Positions 38,572-48,116 are shown, counted from the first letter of the stretch. The stretch is 64,000 nt of DNA from Bauldia sp. (GCA_028284325.1 JANQRX010000001.1:1-64000), one strand, 5' to 3'. Notes: generated from the letters alone by a model not told the origin. Translations and numbers: made by a program.

Positions 38572-39537
38572 TCAGAGATTGAACTGGTAGGTCTCCGGCA
38601 CGTAGACGAATCCGTCGCCGCGCGCCTCCACGAAGCCGATGCTGGGGCTCGGCATGTGATAGCCGATGAACGGAATGCGGTCGGCGGCGATCATACCGAA
38701 CACCCGCCGCCGCGCTTGCGCCGCCATCTCCTTGTCGGCGTCGAACCTGAGATGCCAGTCCGGCCGTTGCAGTGCCACCACGAAGTGGTTGGCGGTATCG
38801 GCGGTGATCATCAGCCGCCGGCCTTCGCTCTCGATGTGGAAGGCGAGGTGGCCCGGCGTGTGCCCTCTGGCGTCGACCGCCTCGATGCCGGGAACCAAGG
38901 CCTGACCCGGATCGACGAAGGTCATCCTGTCGGCGAAGGGCACGACATTGGCGCGGACCAGCTGGGCGTTGCCCTGCATTGGGCCGGACAGCCGGTCGTC
39001 GGCCGACCAGAAATCGTACTCGGCCGCGCCGGTCACGTAGCGTGCGTTGGGGAAGGCCGCCTCGCCGTCCTCGGTCATGCCGCCGATATGGTCCGGATGC
39101 ATGTGGGTCAGCACGACCACGTCGACGTCCTCCGGCGCGATACCGGTGTCGGCGAGACGGGCGCGGGTGTTGCCGACGTCCGGTCGCCCGCGGGCGCCGT
39201 TGCCGGTGTCGAACAGGACGACCTGATCGCCGGTGTTGACGACGGTCGGCGTGAAATAGAAGGTCGAAGACGCTGGCGGCAGGTTGTTCGCGGTGACGAG
39301 CGCCGCGACCTCCTCGGCGGTGGTGTTGCCACCGAAGACCGGATGCAGACCGCCGCCGTTGCGCAGGCCGTCGGAAATCGTGGTGATCTCGAACGCGCCC
39401 AGACGGAAGCGGCGAACGGTGGTGCGGATGGGGCCGCCGAACGGCGCCTTGGCGACGGCGGGTAGGGTAGAGGTGGCGGCGATCGCGCCGGCACCGATCA
39501 GCGCGGCGCGGCGGGTCACAGTCGACAGACGGGGCAT
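38572..39537 (-). CDS. MBL-fold metallo-hydrolase with Tat signal
   Basis: The 321-aa protein has a twin-arginine leader (STVTRRAALIGAGAIAAT) and the metallo-beta-lactamase-fold metal motif THMHPDHIGG. Downstream metal ligands lie in HTPGHLAFHIES, the Asp is in MITADTANHF and a late His is in FIGYHMPSP. It belongs to the periplasmic quorum-quenching/hydrolase-like class of MBL proteins; the substrate cannot be told from sequence. Confidence 0.9.
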   Translation of the reverse strand: MPRLSTVTRRAALIGAGAIAATSTLPAVAKAPFGGPIRTTVRRFRLGAFEITTISDGLRNGGGLHPVFGGNTTAEEVAALVTANNLPPASSTFYFTPTVVNTGDQVVLFDTGNGARGRPDVGNTRARLADTGIAPEDVDVVVLTHMHPDHIGGMTEDGEAAFPNARYVTGAAEYDFWSADDRLSGPMQGNAQLVRANVVPFADRMTFVDPGQALVPGIEAVDARGHTPGHLAFHIESEGRRLMITADTANHFVVALQRPDWHLRFDADKEMAAQARRRVFGMIAADRIPFIGYHMPSPSIGFVEARGDGFVYVPETYQFNL

Positions 39538-39632
39538 GCGACCTCCCTCGGGGTTGCTGGGTCAGGCTGGATGATGCCGGCTTACCTAGCGTCCGCGGAG
39601 ATGGCGACCAGCGTCGCCGCCGATCCCGCCCC

Positions 39633-40874
39633 TCACGCCCGCCGGTCGAGATACCGCGCCGTTCTGAGCTGCGGGAACATGAACGCCCAGGCGGCGGCGA
39701 CCGCCAGCGTACCGACGCCACCGATCACCACGGCCGGCACGACGCCGATCAGCGCGGCAACCGTTCCGGCGCGGAACTCGCCCAGTTCGTTGGACGCGCC
39801 GATGAACACCATGTTGACGGCGTTAACCCGCCCGCGCAGCTCGTCGGGCGTCCAGAGCTGGATCAGGGTTTCGCGGATATAGACGCTGATCATGTCGGCG
39901 GCGCCGGCAAGGGCGAGCGCGGCGATGGAAATCCACACCGTGGTCGACACACCGAAGATGGTGGTGAACAGGCCGAACAGCGCTACGGCGATGAACATCA
40001 GCGTGCCGGCATGGTCGCGCACCGGGCGCATGGCCAGCCAGATCGCCACCACCACCGCGCCCATGCCGGGTGCGGCGCGCAACAGGCCCAGCCCCGACGG
40101 GCCGACATCGAGGATGTCCCGCGCATAGGCCGGCAGGAGGGCGATGGCGCCGCCGAGGAGGACCGCGAAGAGATCGAGCGAGATGGCGGCGAAGATGATC
40201 CGCTCCTTCCAGGCGTAGCGGAAGCCCGCCACCACGTTGGTCCACGAGGTCGGCTCGTTGAGGCTGCGCTGCGGCGGCCTGCGCACCATCAGGATCAGGA
40301 CGGATGCGAGCACATAGAGGAGGGTGGCCGTGGTGTAGGCGGTCTCGGCGGAGATGCCGTAGAGCAGACCGCCGGCGACCGGCCCGGCGATGGTGGCGGA
40401 CTGCCACGACAGGGTACCCAGCGCGATGGCGCCGGCGAGGTCCCTGGTCGGCACCAGGTTGGGGATCAGCGACTGCGAGGCCGGGTTCATGAAGGCGCGG
40501 GCGATCCCGAAGACGGTCAGGATCACGAAGATCTGGGCGACGGTCACAATCCCCAGCGCCGTTAGCGTGAACAGTCCGATCGCGCAGGCCGCCTCGACGC
40601 CGACGGCGATGCCGACAATGCCGCGCCGGCTGTAGCGATCGGCGACGGTTCCCGTCACCAGCACCAGAAGCAGGGCGGGCGCGAACTGCACCAGCCCCAC
40701 GATCCCGAGGTGGAGCGGATTACGGGTGATGTCGTAGACCTGCCAGCCCACCCCGACGGCAACGATCTGCGTCGCGATCAGGGCAAAGAAGCGCGAGAAC
40801 CAGAAGAGCGCGAAGTCGCGGTGACGGAGCGCGCCCCAGTGGCTGCTGCGCGGCGATGCCTCGTCGCCTGACAT
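39633..40874 (-). CDS. MFS transporter (EntS-like MFS_3 group)
   Basis: The 413-aa protein starts MSGDEASPRSSHWGALRHRDF and has about 10-12 membrane helices. FWFSRFFALIATQIVAVGVGWQVYDIT opens it, and the MFS loop signature GTVADRYSRRG follows helix 2. The NPASQSLIPNLVPTRDLAGAIALG and LRGRVNAVNMVFIGASNELGEFRAG segments are typical of the EntS/MFS_3 exporters. Substrate unknown. ATG at 40874 is chosen; the upstream frame reaching 41099 overlaps the divergent MmcQ gene and is not protein-like. Confidence 0.9.
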   Translation of the reverse strand: MSGDEASPRSSHWGALRHRDFALFWFSRFFALIATQIVAVGVGWQVYDITRNPLHLGIVGLVQFAPALLLVLVTGTVADRYSRRGIVGIAVGVEAACAIGLFTLTALGIVTVAQIFVILTVFGIARAFMNPASQSLIPNLVPTRDLAGAIALGTLSWQSATIAGPVAGGLLYGISAETAYTTATLLYVLASVLILMVRRPPQRSLNEPTSWTNVVAGFRYAWKERIIFAAISLDLFAVLLGGAIALLPAYARDILDVGPSGLGLLRAAPGMGAVVVAIWLAMRPVRDHAGTLMFIAVALFGLFTTIFGVSTTVWISIAALALAGAADMISVYIRETLIQLWTPDELRGRVNAVNMVFIGASNELGEFRAGTVAALIGVVPAVVIGGVGTLAVAAAWAFMFPQLRTARYLDRRA

Positions 40875-41036
40875 GGTGGTGATCCGATTCCGGGAAAACT
40901 GCACGCGAACGGCCGTCCGCTTGGGCCATCCTGCGGCGGGCGCCGCCCTGCGGTCAATGCGCGGCGGTCCCCACCCTGGGACTTTCGCCACCGGGGGATT
41001 CCGGCACAATCGACCGAAGCCGGGATTCGCCATCGC

Positions 41037-41417
41037 ATGACCTACGACGAATTCAACGCCTTCTGCCGTTCGCTGCCGGCAACCACGCACGTGGTGCAAT
41101 GGGGCGGATCGGACGTGTGGAAGGTTGGCGGCAAGGTTTTTGCGATCGGCGGCTGGGACGACGGCGCCGAACCCGCCTTCACCTTCAAGGTCTCGAAGCT
41201 GGCCTTCGAGATGCTGAGGGAACAGCCGGGCCTTCGGCCCGCCCCGTATATGGCGTCACGCGGCATGACCTGGATTCAGCATCACGGTGCGCAGGGGCTG
41301 CCCGACGACGACCTCAAGGCGTATCTCGCCGAATCGCACCGCATCGTCGCGCTCGGCCTGTCGCGCAGGCGGCGGCGGGAACTGGGCCTGGAGGCGGACG
41401 AAGGCGTCCGCCGGTGA
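41037..41417 (+). CDS. MmcQ/YjbR family protein
   Basis: The 126-aa protein has the family layout: MTYDEFNAFCRSLPATTHVVQWGG, DVWKVGGKVFAIGGW, FTFKVSKLAFEMLREQPGLRPAPYMA, and a DDDLKAYLAESHRIVALGLSRRRRREL C-terminal helix. The fold is a CyaY-like double-wing DNA-binding type by homology, but the cellular role is unknown. It is divergent from the MFS gene with 162 bp between the starts. Confidence 0.88.
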   Translation: MTYDEFNAFCRSLPATTHVVQWGGSDVWKVGGKVFAIGGWDDGAEPAFTFKVSKLAFEMLREQPGLRPAPYMASRGMTWIQHHGAQGLPDDDLKAYLAESHRIVALGLSRRRRRELGLEADEGVRR

Positions 41418-41427
41418 TAGCCGCGCC

Positions 41428-43320
41428 CTATTTTAGGATTTCCTCGCGCGTCTCGGCACCGCCGTCCTCGTCCTCGCGCGTTACCCGATAATCCTCGAGC
41501 GTGCCGTTCAGCGCTTCGCCAATCGCCGATTCGAGCGCGCGGGCCGATTCCAGCCGCGACAGATAGACGTAGTTGGCGCCGGCGGCATAGATGCCGGCGA
41601 CGTCGTCATAGGCGACGGCATTGGCGATGATGATGGCCTCGGGATTGATGCGTCGCACTGATTCCACCAGCCGCCGGTTGTCGATGCCGCGCAGGAGATC
41701 GTCGGGAACGGTCGCCACGACGATGCGCGCCGAGCCCACGCCTGCATGGCGCAACGTCTCGGCATTGGCGAGATCGCCGTACTCCACATGGGCGCCGAGG
41801 GCGCGAATCTGGTCATGGAGCGCGACGTTGAAGTCGATGACCATGGTGTCGCCGACCAGGTCGGGATCGTTGCGGGCGATGTTGTGGAGCAGCGACGACG
41901 CCGTGCGGTGAAAGCCGAGAATGACGAGTCGGACGCTGTGGCTTTGGTCGTCGTCGTCGATCTCCGGTTCCTTGAACCCGAGCGCTTTGAGGAACGGTTT
42001 CAGGAACTCGTAGATCGAATAGGCGGTGCGGTAGAGCGGTGTCGTGACCAGCGCCGTGATGACGAAGGCGAAGACGATGACGGCCGTGAACTCGGGCGAG
42101 ATATGCCCGAACTGGAGGCCGAGGAAGGCGATCACGAGGCCGAACTCGGAGATCTGGGCGAGCCGGATCGAGGAGACTTCGGAGTTCCGCTGGTCGGTCC
42201 CGGTCCAGTAGAGGATCGGGAAGAAGATGATCTGGCGGGCGATGATCGCCGCCAGCGCGATGACGATCGCGATGACCAGCACCTCCGGCCCGCCCGGCTG
42301 CGGGATGCCGAGCCCGAGGCCGACGAAGAACAGCGTGACGAAGAAGTCCTTCACCACCCCGACCTTGGTGATGATCTCGGTCGAATAGGGGAGGCTCGCG
42401 ATGGTCGCGCCGGCGATCAGCGCCCCCATGCCGGAACTGACCGTGAGGTAGAGATTGGCGTCGGTCACCAGGTGGGCGATGTTGTCGAGGTTGCCGCCGA
42501 AGAAGACGACGGCGAAGCACCAGCCGATGGCGCCCATCAGCACCACTTCCGGCACCTTGGCGACCCAGCGGAACATCGTCGGCAGCAGGAGCCGTGAGAC
42601 GATCACGGCGAGCCCGGTGAGCACGATGATGCCGGCGAACGAGCCCAGGATGGGCAGGAGTTCCGGTGATTCCAGCCGCGGCTGCAGGAGGATGATGATG
42701 GTCGCCCACAGGTCCTGGAACACCAGCATGCCGAGCGCGATGCGGCCGGGCTGGGTGTCGAGCTCGAAGGCGTCCTGGTAGAGCTTGATGACCAGCAGCG
42801 TCGACGAGCCGGCGATTGCCGCACCCACATAGAGGGCGGTGAGATTGTCGGGAATCAGGCCGCCACCGATCCCCACCCAGACCAGGAGCTTGGCGACGCC
42901 GAAGCCGAACAGGATGGTGAGGGGGAACTGGACGATTCCCGTGATGATGATGGTGCGGCCCGCCGAGGCGATCTTGGTGAGATCGATCTCCAGGCCGATC
43001 ATGAACAGGAGCAGCACGAAGCCGAGCTGGGCGATGGTATCGATGTTGCCGGCGTCGGTGACGAGGCCGAAACCCAGCGGCCCGGCAATGATGCCGGCGA
43101 TGATGAAGCCGGCCAGCGCCGGCAGCCGGATGCGGGTGAAGATCAGCGCCAGCAGCCCGGACAGGAAGATGGCGACGCCGATATCCTGAACCAGCGACGG
43201 GGTTTCGCCGCCGGCCGCATGGGCCGGGCCGGCGATCAGCGCCATCGCGCCCGCCGCCGCCAGGCATCGGGTCGCGCGCTGCAACCTTGAAAATGTGATC
43301 GGCACGCCGTCGTCCCCCAC
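41428..43320 (-). CDS. CPA2-family cation:proton antiporter with RCK (TrkA-N) domain
   Basis: The 630-aa protein has a cleavable-looking N-terminal hydrophobic leader (to AGPAHAAGG). Twelve to thirteen membrane helices follow, containing PALAGFIIAGIIAGPLGFG, LLLFMIGLEIDL and VGAAIAGSSTLLVIKL, typical of KefB/YbaL antiporters. A C-terminal nucleotide-binding domain starts VRLVILGFHRTASSLLHN. Likely K+ or Na+ efflux for pH or electrophile control. A GTG start (43320) is assumed; an in-frame GTG at 43305 is an alternative. Confidence 0.9.
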   Translation of the reverse strand: MGDDGVPITFSRLQRATRCLAAAGAMALIAGPAHAAGGETPSLVQDIGVAIFLSGLLALIFTRIRLPALAGFIIAGIIAGPLGFGLVTDAGNIDTIAQLGFVLLLFMIGLEIDLTKIASAGRTIIITGIVQFPLTILFGFGVAKLLVWVGIGGGLIPDNLTALYVGAAIAGSSTLLVIKLYQDAFELDTQPGRIALGMLVFQDLWATIIILLQPRLESPELLPILGSFAGIIVLTGLAVIVSRLLLPTMFRWVAKVPEVVLMGAIGWCFAVVFFGGNLDNIAHLVTDANLYLTVSSGMGALIAGATIASLPYSTEIITKVGVVKDFFVTLFFVGLGLGIPQPGGPEVLVIAIVIALAAIIARQIIFFPILYWTGTDQRNSEVSSIRLAQISEFGLVIAFLGLQFGHISPEFTAVIVFAFVITALVTTPLYRTAYSIYEFLKPFLKALGFKEPEIDDDDQSHSVRLVILGFHRTASSLLHNIARNDPDLVGDTMVIDFNVALHDQIRALGAHVEYGDLANAETLRHAGVGSARIVVATVPDDLLRGIDNRRLVESVRRINPEAIIIANAVAYDDVAGIYAAGANYVYLSRLESARALESAIGEALNGTLEDYRVTREDEDGGAETREEILK

Positions 43321-43388
43321 GCCACCTCGTTCGCGAGGGACCAGTGCTAAACCGGATTCCCAGCCTTTTCCAGCACCATAACGAGAAA

Positions 43389-43407
43389 CGGCCCCGCGAA
43401 GGGGCCG
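43389..43407 (-). terminator. Rho-independent terminator after the DUF2852 gene
   Basis: On the minus strand CGGCCCC/GGGGCCG form a 7-bp stem with a 5-nt loop, followed by TTTCTCGTT, about 30 nt past the DUF2852 stop. Confidence 0.7.
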
Positions 43408-43437
43408 CTCGTTGATGGCTGGTGCGAGACCGGCGGT

Positions 43438-43866
43438 CTAGAGTTCGATCGTCTTGCCGTTCTCGTCGCTGTCGTCGCGCGCCGGGCGCTCGGTACGGGC
43501 GCGACGGAAACGCTGGAACTCTTCCTCGTCGCGAGCGCGGCGCAGGTCGGCCATGAAGCGCTCGAACTCCTGCAACTCCTCGTCGAGCTTGCGGCGCTCT
43601 TCTTCCAGACGCTCGAGCTCGCGCTGGCGATACTCGTCGAAGGCGACATTGCCGCTACGCGTCCGCATGCGCGGCCCGCATCGTCCATGGCTGTGCCATT
43701 CGCTCTTTGCGACGCCGAAATGCTTGCGGATTTCCGGTATCCGGTCGCCCCACAGGATGTAGGCCAGCATCGCCAGGCCGAGCGGCCATGCGAAGATGAA
43801 GCCGAGCACCATGAGGCCAATCGTCAGAGGCGTCCACGCGGGACGCAGGGCTTGCGCAGTGATCAT
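43438..43866 (-). CDS. DUF2852 protein
   Basis: The 142-aa protein has one N-terminal hydrophobic block (about residues 10-40, two short helices: WTPLTIGLMVLGFIFAWPLG and LAMLAYILWG). It is followed by IPEIRKHFG and a long charged coiled coil (about residues 75-125). This matches the DUF2852 family of alphaproteobacteria. Function unknown. ATG at 43866 and a downstream terminator suggest a monocistronic unit. Confidence 0.88.
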   Translation of the reverse strand: MITAQALRPAWTPLTIGLMVLGFIFAWPLGLAMLAYILWGDRIPEIRKHFGVAKSEWHSHGRCGPRMRTRSGNVAFDEYRQRELERLEEERRKLDEELQEFERFMADLRRARDEEEFQRFRRARTERPARDDSDENGKTIEL

Positions 43867-43959
43867 GTCCTTCCCCTCGTTGTCACCGGATTTGCAGGTG
43901 GTGACTCAAACGGGGTGAGTCAAGAAAAAATCCGTCAGGATCGGCGCAAACGAACGATT

Positions 43960-45336
43960 TTAAGCAGGCGAATCAATGCCTTGGCCACCGTTCCCGCGCT
44001 TGCGTGCGGGGCTCGCGTTCCGCCGTGCCGGCTTGCGTTTGGCTTGGGTGCGGGCAGCGCCGTTGCCGCTCGCCCGGGTGCGTGAGCGGGCGGGAGCGCG
44101 TCCCTCGGAGCGGCCGTGCTCGGCAATAAATGCGGTGATGCGCGGCACGATCTCGGCCCGGAACCTGGAGCCGTTGAAGACGCCGTAATGACCGACGCGC
44201 GGCTGCATGTAATGCGCCTGTCGCTTGGCCGGGATGCCGGTGCAGATATCGTGGGCGGCCTTGGTCTGGCCGAGCCCGGAAATGTCGTCGTTCTCGCCCT
44301 CGATGGTCATCAGCGCCACGTCGGTGATCGCCTGCGGCTCGACGGGCTCGCCGCGATGCTCCATCTCGCCCTTGGGCAAGGCGTGGCGGATGAACACCGT
44401 ATCGACCGTCTGAAGGTAGAACTCGGCCGTCAGGTCCATCACCGCCAGATACTCGTCGTAGAAGTCCCGGTGCTTGTCGGCCGAATCGCCGTCGCCCTCG
44501 ATGAGATGGAGGAAGAGGTCGCGATGGGCCGCCACGTGCCGGTCGAGGTTCATGTTCATGAAACCGCCAAGCTGCAGGAAGCCGGGATAGACCTTGCGCA
44601 TGAAGCCCGGATGCGGGAACGGCACCGGCATGATGACGTTGTTGCTGAACCATTTCAGGTCACGCTTCTCGGCCAGCGCGTTCACCGCCGTCGGGTTGAC
44701 GCGGGTGTCGATCGGGCCGCCCATCAGGATCATGGTGGCCGGCAGGAACGGGTCCTTGCGCTTGTGCATGAGCGACACGGCGGCCAGCACCGGTACGGAC
44801 GGCTGACACACGGCCATCACATGGGCGTCGGCGCCGACCGTGTGGAACATGGAAATCAAATAATCGATGAAATCGTCGAGATCGAAGGTGCCTTCCGCCA
44901 GCGGCACCATGCGCGCGTCGACCCAGTCGGTGATGTAGACGTCGTGGTCGCGGAGCATCGCCTTGACGGTGCCGCGCAAGAGCGTGGCGTAATGGCCGGA
45001 CATGGGCGCGACGATCAGCACACGCGGCTGAGCCGCGCGCTTTCCGTTGCCGCCCTTCCTGAAGTGCATCAGTTTGCAGAAAGGTTCGTCCCAGACGACG
45101 GTTGGCGTGATCGGAATCTCCCGGCCGTCGACCGAGATGCTGTCGATGTCCCATTCGGGCTTGCCGTAGCGGCGCGTGGTGCGCTCGAACAGTTCGGCCG
45201 CGGCGGCCATGCTGCGCCCGAAAGGCGTGCGGGTGAGGGGATTGAGAGGGTGCTGGAAGTAGAGGCGGGTGGCGTCGGCGGCAGCGCGAAGGGGGCTCAA
45301 CGCCGCGTGGTTCATCTCGTAGACATGATAGTACAT
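43960..45336 (-). CDS. phaZ: Intracellular polyhydroxyalkanoate depolymerase
   Basis: PhaZ mobilises stored polyhydroxybutyrate granules. The 458-aa alpha/beta-hydrolase has VLIVAPMSGHYATLLRGTV, the lipase-box-like AVCQPSVPVLAA with Cys as nucleophile, MGGPIDTRVNP and the catalytic-His segment MQPRVGHYGVFNGSRF. The C-terminal 45 residues are a Lys/Arg/Ala-rich tail resembling phasin/histone-like extensions (AKRKPARRNASPARKRG), which may help granule or nucleoid association; that is inference. Upstream sits a TGC-rich site. Confidence 0.93.
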   Translation of the reverse strand: MYYHVYEMNHAALSPLRAAADATRLYFQHPLNPLTRTPFGRSMAAAAELFERTTRRYGKPEWDIDSISVDGREIPITPTVVWDEPFCKLMHFRKGGNGKRAAQPRVLIVAPMSGHYATLLRGTVKAMLRDHDVYITDWVDARMVPLAEGTFDLDDFIDYLISMFHTVGADAHVMAVCQPSVPVLAAVSLMHKRKDPFLPATMILMGGPIDTRVNPTAVNALAEKRDLKWFSNNVIMPVPFPHPGFMRKVYPGFLQLGGFMNMNLDRHVAAHRDLFLHLIEGDGDSADKHRDFYDEYLAVMDLTAEFYLQTVDTVFIRHALPKGEMEHRGEPVEPQAITDVALMTIEGENDDISGLGQTKAAHDICTGIPAKRQAHYMQPRVGHYGVFNGSRFRAEIVPRITAFIAEHGRSEGRAPARSRTRASGNGAARTQAKRKPARRNASPARKRGNGGQGIDSPA

Positions 45337-45385
45337 CGTAAAACCATCCCTTTTCCCGCGCCTCGAAAGGCCGCAGGTTCAAAAA

Positions 45386-45397
45386 TGCTGCAATGCA
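45386..45397. promoter_or_regulatory. Candidate PhaR-type site upstream of phaZ
   Basis: TGCTGCAATGCA lies 50 bp upstream of the phaZ start (TGCATTGCAGCA read toward phaZ). PhaR regulators of alphaproteobacteria recognise TGC/GCA-type pairs upstream of PHA genes. Assignment is by resemblance only; phaR is not in the window. Confidence 0.4.
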
Positions 45398-45494
45398 ATA
45401 AATGTAGCGTTTTCGGGCGATTCTGCAAGTTTACGGAAGGACTTGCCGCACGGCAATCCACCGGTTCGCACCCCGTGCCGAGGGGCGTCCCGCC

Positions 45495-46829
45495 ATGGCG
45501 GTAGAGCAGCGATCCGCCTCGCCGATGATCGCCGGCAGCGCCAGCCTGCGCCTCGATACACTGGTCGGCCTGCGCTGGATTGCGGTGGCAGGCCAGTTGG
45601 CCGCGGTTCTGGGGGTTCACCTGATCCTGGGCTTCCCCCTGCCGCTGCTCGCCTGTCTGGGGCTCATTGCCCTGTCGGCGGCCATCAACGTCGTGTCGCG
45701 GCTCCGCTTTCGCGCCACCACGCGGCTCTCGGCGTGGCCGGCGTTCGCGCTGCTCGCCTACGACGTCCTTCAACTCGCGGCCCTTCTCTATCTGACCGGT
45801 GGGCTGGTGAATCCCTTCTCCGTGCTCCTGCTGGTGCCGCTGATCGTCTCGGCGACGACGCTGCCGCCGCGCCCGACTGTGCTCCTCGGCGGCATCATCA
45901 TTCTCGCCGCCACCGGCCTGGCGGCCCGGCATCTGCCGTTGCCGTGGCTGCCGGGCGAGGTCTTCGACCTGCCGCTGGTCTATGCGGCCGGCGTGTGGGT
46001 GGCGCTGGTGTCGGCCAGCGTCTTCACCGGGCTCTATGCCTTCCGGGTCGCCGAGGAGGCGCGCCAGCTTGCCGATGCGCTCAACGCCGCCGAGCGGGTT
46101 CTCGCCCGGGAGCAGCATCTCCATGCGCTCGACGGACTTGCCGCCGCCGCCGCCCATGAGCTGGGCACACCGCTGGCGACCATCGCCCTCGTCGCCAAGG
46201 AGCTCGAACGCGAGGTTGCGGAGGGCTCGGCCCAGGCCGAGGACCTGTCGCTTCTGCGGTCGCAGTCCGAACGCTGCCGCGACATCCTTTCCCGCCTGAC
46301 GTCGCTGTCGGTCCAGGGCGATGAGGTTCTGGAACGCCTGCCGCTGTCGCAGCTCGTCGAGGAGGTGATCGAGCCGTACCGCGCCTTCGCGATCACCTTC
46401 GAGGTGGTGCGTCGGCGAAACGGGGAGGAGGAGCCGATCACGCGGCGCAACCCCGCGATCGTGCATGGTCTGTCCAACCTGGTCGAGAACGCCGTCGATT
46501 TCGCCCGCGACAAGGTCACGGTGTCCCTGGACTGGGATGCCGACCGCTTGGCCATCGCCATCGGCGACGACGGCTCCGGCTTTGCGCCGGCGATCCTCGA
46601 CCGGATCGGCGAGCCCTATGTCACCACCCGCCAAGCCGGTGCCGTCGTCGACGAAGCCGGCGGGCTCGGGCTCGGTCTGTTCATCGCCAAGACGCTTCTG
46701 GAACGATCCGGAGCCACCCTCGACTTCGCCAACCGCGCCGCCCCCGGTCGCGGCGCCCTGGTGACGGTCGCCTGGCCGCGCGCGCGCCTCGAAGCGAGCG
46801 CGATCACGCCGCCGACCGCCGACGTTTGA
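45495..46829 (+). CDS. actS: ActS/PrrB/RegB-family redox-sensing histidine kinase
   Basis: The 444-aa kinase has six membrane helices (residues about 25-185) containing the quinone/redox-linked motif GGLVNPF at 102-108. The dimerisation helix has His221 in AAAAHELGTPLATIAL and conserved redox Cys261 (SQSERCRDIL), and the ATPase domain has NLVENAVDFA and GDDGSGFA. This family controls respiration, carbon and nitrogen fixation or photosynthesis genes in response to redox state. It is 79 nt upstream of its response regulator. An internal ATG at codon 11 is an alternative start. Confidence 0.93.
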   Translation: MAVEQRSASPMIAGSASLRLDTLVGLRWIAVAGQLAAVLGVHLILGFPLPLLACLGLIALSAAINVVSRLRFRATTRLSAWPAFALLAYDVLQLAALLYLTGGLVNPFSVLLLVPLIVSATTLPPRPTVLLGGIIILAATGLAARHLPLPWLPGEVFDLPLVYAAGVWVALVSASVFTGLYAFRVAEEARQLADALNAAERVLAREQHLHALDGLAAAAAHELGTPLATIALVAKELEREVAEGSAQAEDLSLLRSQSERCRDILSRLTSLSVQGDEVLERLPLSQLVEEVIEPYRAFAITFEVVRRRNGEEEPITRRNPAIVHGLSNLVENAVDFARDKVTVSLDWDADRLAIAIGDDGSGFAPAILDRIGEPYVTTRQAGAVVDEAGGLGLGLFIAKTLLERSGATLDFANRAAPGRGALVTVAWPRARLEASAITPPTADV

Positions 46830-46908
46830 CCTGTCTTGGCGCGGTGGCCGCCAAACCCTATAACCCCGTGTGCCATCAGGGCGTTAATGGGGCTGGGAGC
46901 AGAGCCAG

Positions 46909-47466
46909 ATGTCGGACGGTCCAGACGGGGCAGGTGCTCCGGGCGGCGGCCCGCTGCTGATCGTGGATGATGACCGGCCGTTTCTGAACCGGCTGGCGCG
47001 CGCGATGGAGACCCGCGGTTTTGACGTGGTGACGGCTGAGACCGTCGCCGACGGGCTCGCCCAGGCGGAGGTCGCACCGCCGGCCTTCGCGGTCGTCGAC
47101 ATGCGCCTTGAGGACGGCAACGGCCTCGACGTCATCGAGGCCATCCGGGCGCGCCGGCCCGACTCGCGCATGATCGTGCTCACCGGCTATGGCAACATCG
47201 CCACTGCCGTCACGGCGGTGAAGATGGGGGCGGTCGATTATCTCGCCAAGCCGGCCGACGCCGACGAGATCTATCAGGCGCTGATGCGCGATCCGGAGGA
47301 AAAGGCGCCGCCGCCGGAGAACCCGATGTCCGCCGACCGCGTGCGCTGGGAGCACATCCAGCGGGTGTACGAACTCTGCGACCGCAACGTCTCGGAGACG
47401 GCGCGGCGCCTCAACATGCACCGCCGGACGTTGCAGCGCATCCTCGCCAAGCGCGCCCCGCGCTAG
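46909..47466 (+). CDS. actR: ActR/PrrA/RegA-family response regulator
   Basis: The 185-aa protein has a receiver domain (LLIVDDDRPF, phosphorylated Asp64 in VVDMRLEDGNG, VLTGYGN, LAKPAD) joined by a Pro linker to a Fis-like helix-turn-helix, NVSETARRLNMHRRTLQRILAKR. The C-terminal HTH is nearly invariant in the RegA family. Partner of the kinase immediately upstream. Confidence 0.95.
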   Translation: MSDGPDGAGAPGGGPLLIVDDDRPFLNRLARAMETRGFDVVTAETVADGLAQAEVAPPAFAVVDMRLEDGNGLDVIEAIRARRPDSRMIVLTGYGNIATAVTAVKMGAVDYLAKPADADEIYQALMRDPEEKAPPPENPMSADRVRWEHIQRVYELCDRNVSETARRLNMHRRTLQRILAKRAPR

Positions 47467-47567
47467 AGGCCCGTCGGCGACCCGGGCCCTCGATCTTGCG
47501 GGCCAGATAGGTCGAAAACCATACCAGCATGGCGTGCGCCCGCCTTCTCGCAAACCGGTCGGTGCGG

Positions 47568-48047
47568 TCAGAACGCGTCGCCGGCTTCGGGATCGTAGAG
47601 GCGGTGGAGGCGGCTCGCAGCGGCTTGTGAGAAGCGGAGCAGCATCGCCTTGCGCGTCGCGCCGGCGAGGCGATGTTCGGGAGCTTCGCGCAGGATCTCG
47701 GCGCCATAGGCGTCGGCGACGATCAGGCCGGTATCGGTGGGGAAGATGTCGAGCGGCACCCCGTCATGGGTCGCGAACAGGAACCGGTCGCAGCAGGCGC
47801 GGTAGTCGGGCCACTTGTGGTCGACGCGATAGTCCTCGATCGACGACTTGATCTCGACGATCCACAGGTCGCCGCGCGGGCCGAGGCCGACGACATCGGC
47901 GCGCCGGCCGGTCGCCAGCGTCAGCTCGCTGACGCACACGAAGCCGATCCGGCGCATCAGCCGGCCGACGCCTCTCTGGATCGCCGCCGCCCTTTCCGAC
48001 TGGCGGCCGTCCGCGGGCGCATCGATGATGTCGGCGGGGTGGATCAT
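47568..48047 (-). CDS. mmcB: MmcB family DNA repair-associated protein
   Basis: The 159-aa protein has GVGRLMRRIGFVCVSELTL and RRADVVGLGPRGDLWIVEIKSS with a PD-(D/E)xK-like arrangement (D...E-x-K). IEDYRVDHKWPDYRACCDRF then FATHDGVPLDIFP follow. MmcB supports error-prone repair of crosslinks in Caulobacter. The position just downstream of and convergent with actR is conserved in the order. Confidence 0.9.
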   Translation of the reverse strand: MIHPADIIDAPADGRQSERAAAIQRGVGRLMRRIGFVCVSELTLATGRRADVVGLGPRGDLWIVEIKSSIEDYRVDHKWPDYRACCDRFLFATHDGVPLDIFPTDTGLIVADAYGAEILREAPEHRLAGATRKAMLLRFSQAAASRLHRLYDPEAGDAF

Positions 48048-48116
48048 GCCCCGCAGGTTCGCATGTGGTGGAGATTCGCGAAAGCGCCGGTCACGCCGGC
48101 GGTCGGTACGCCGGGC

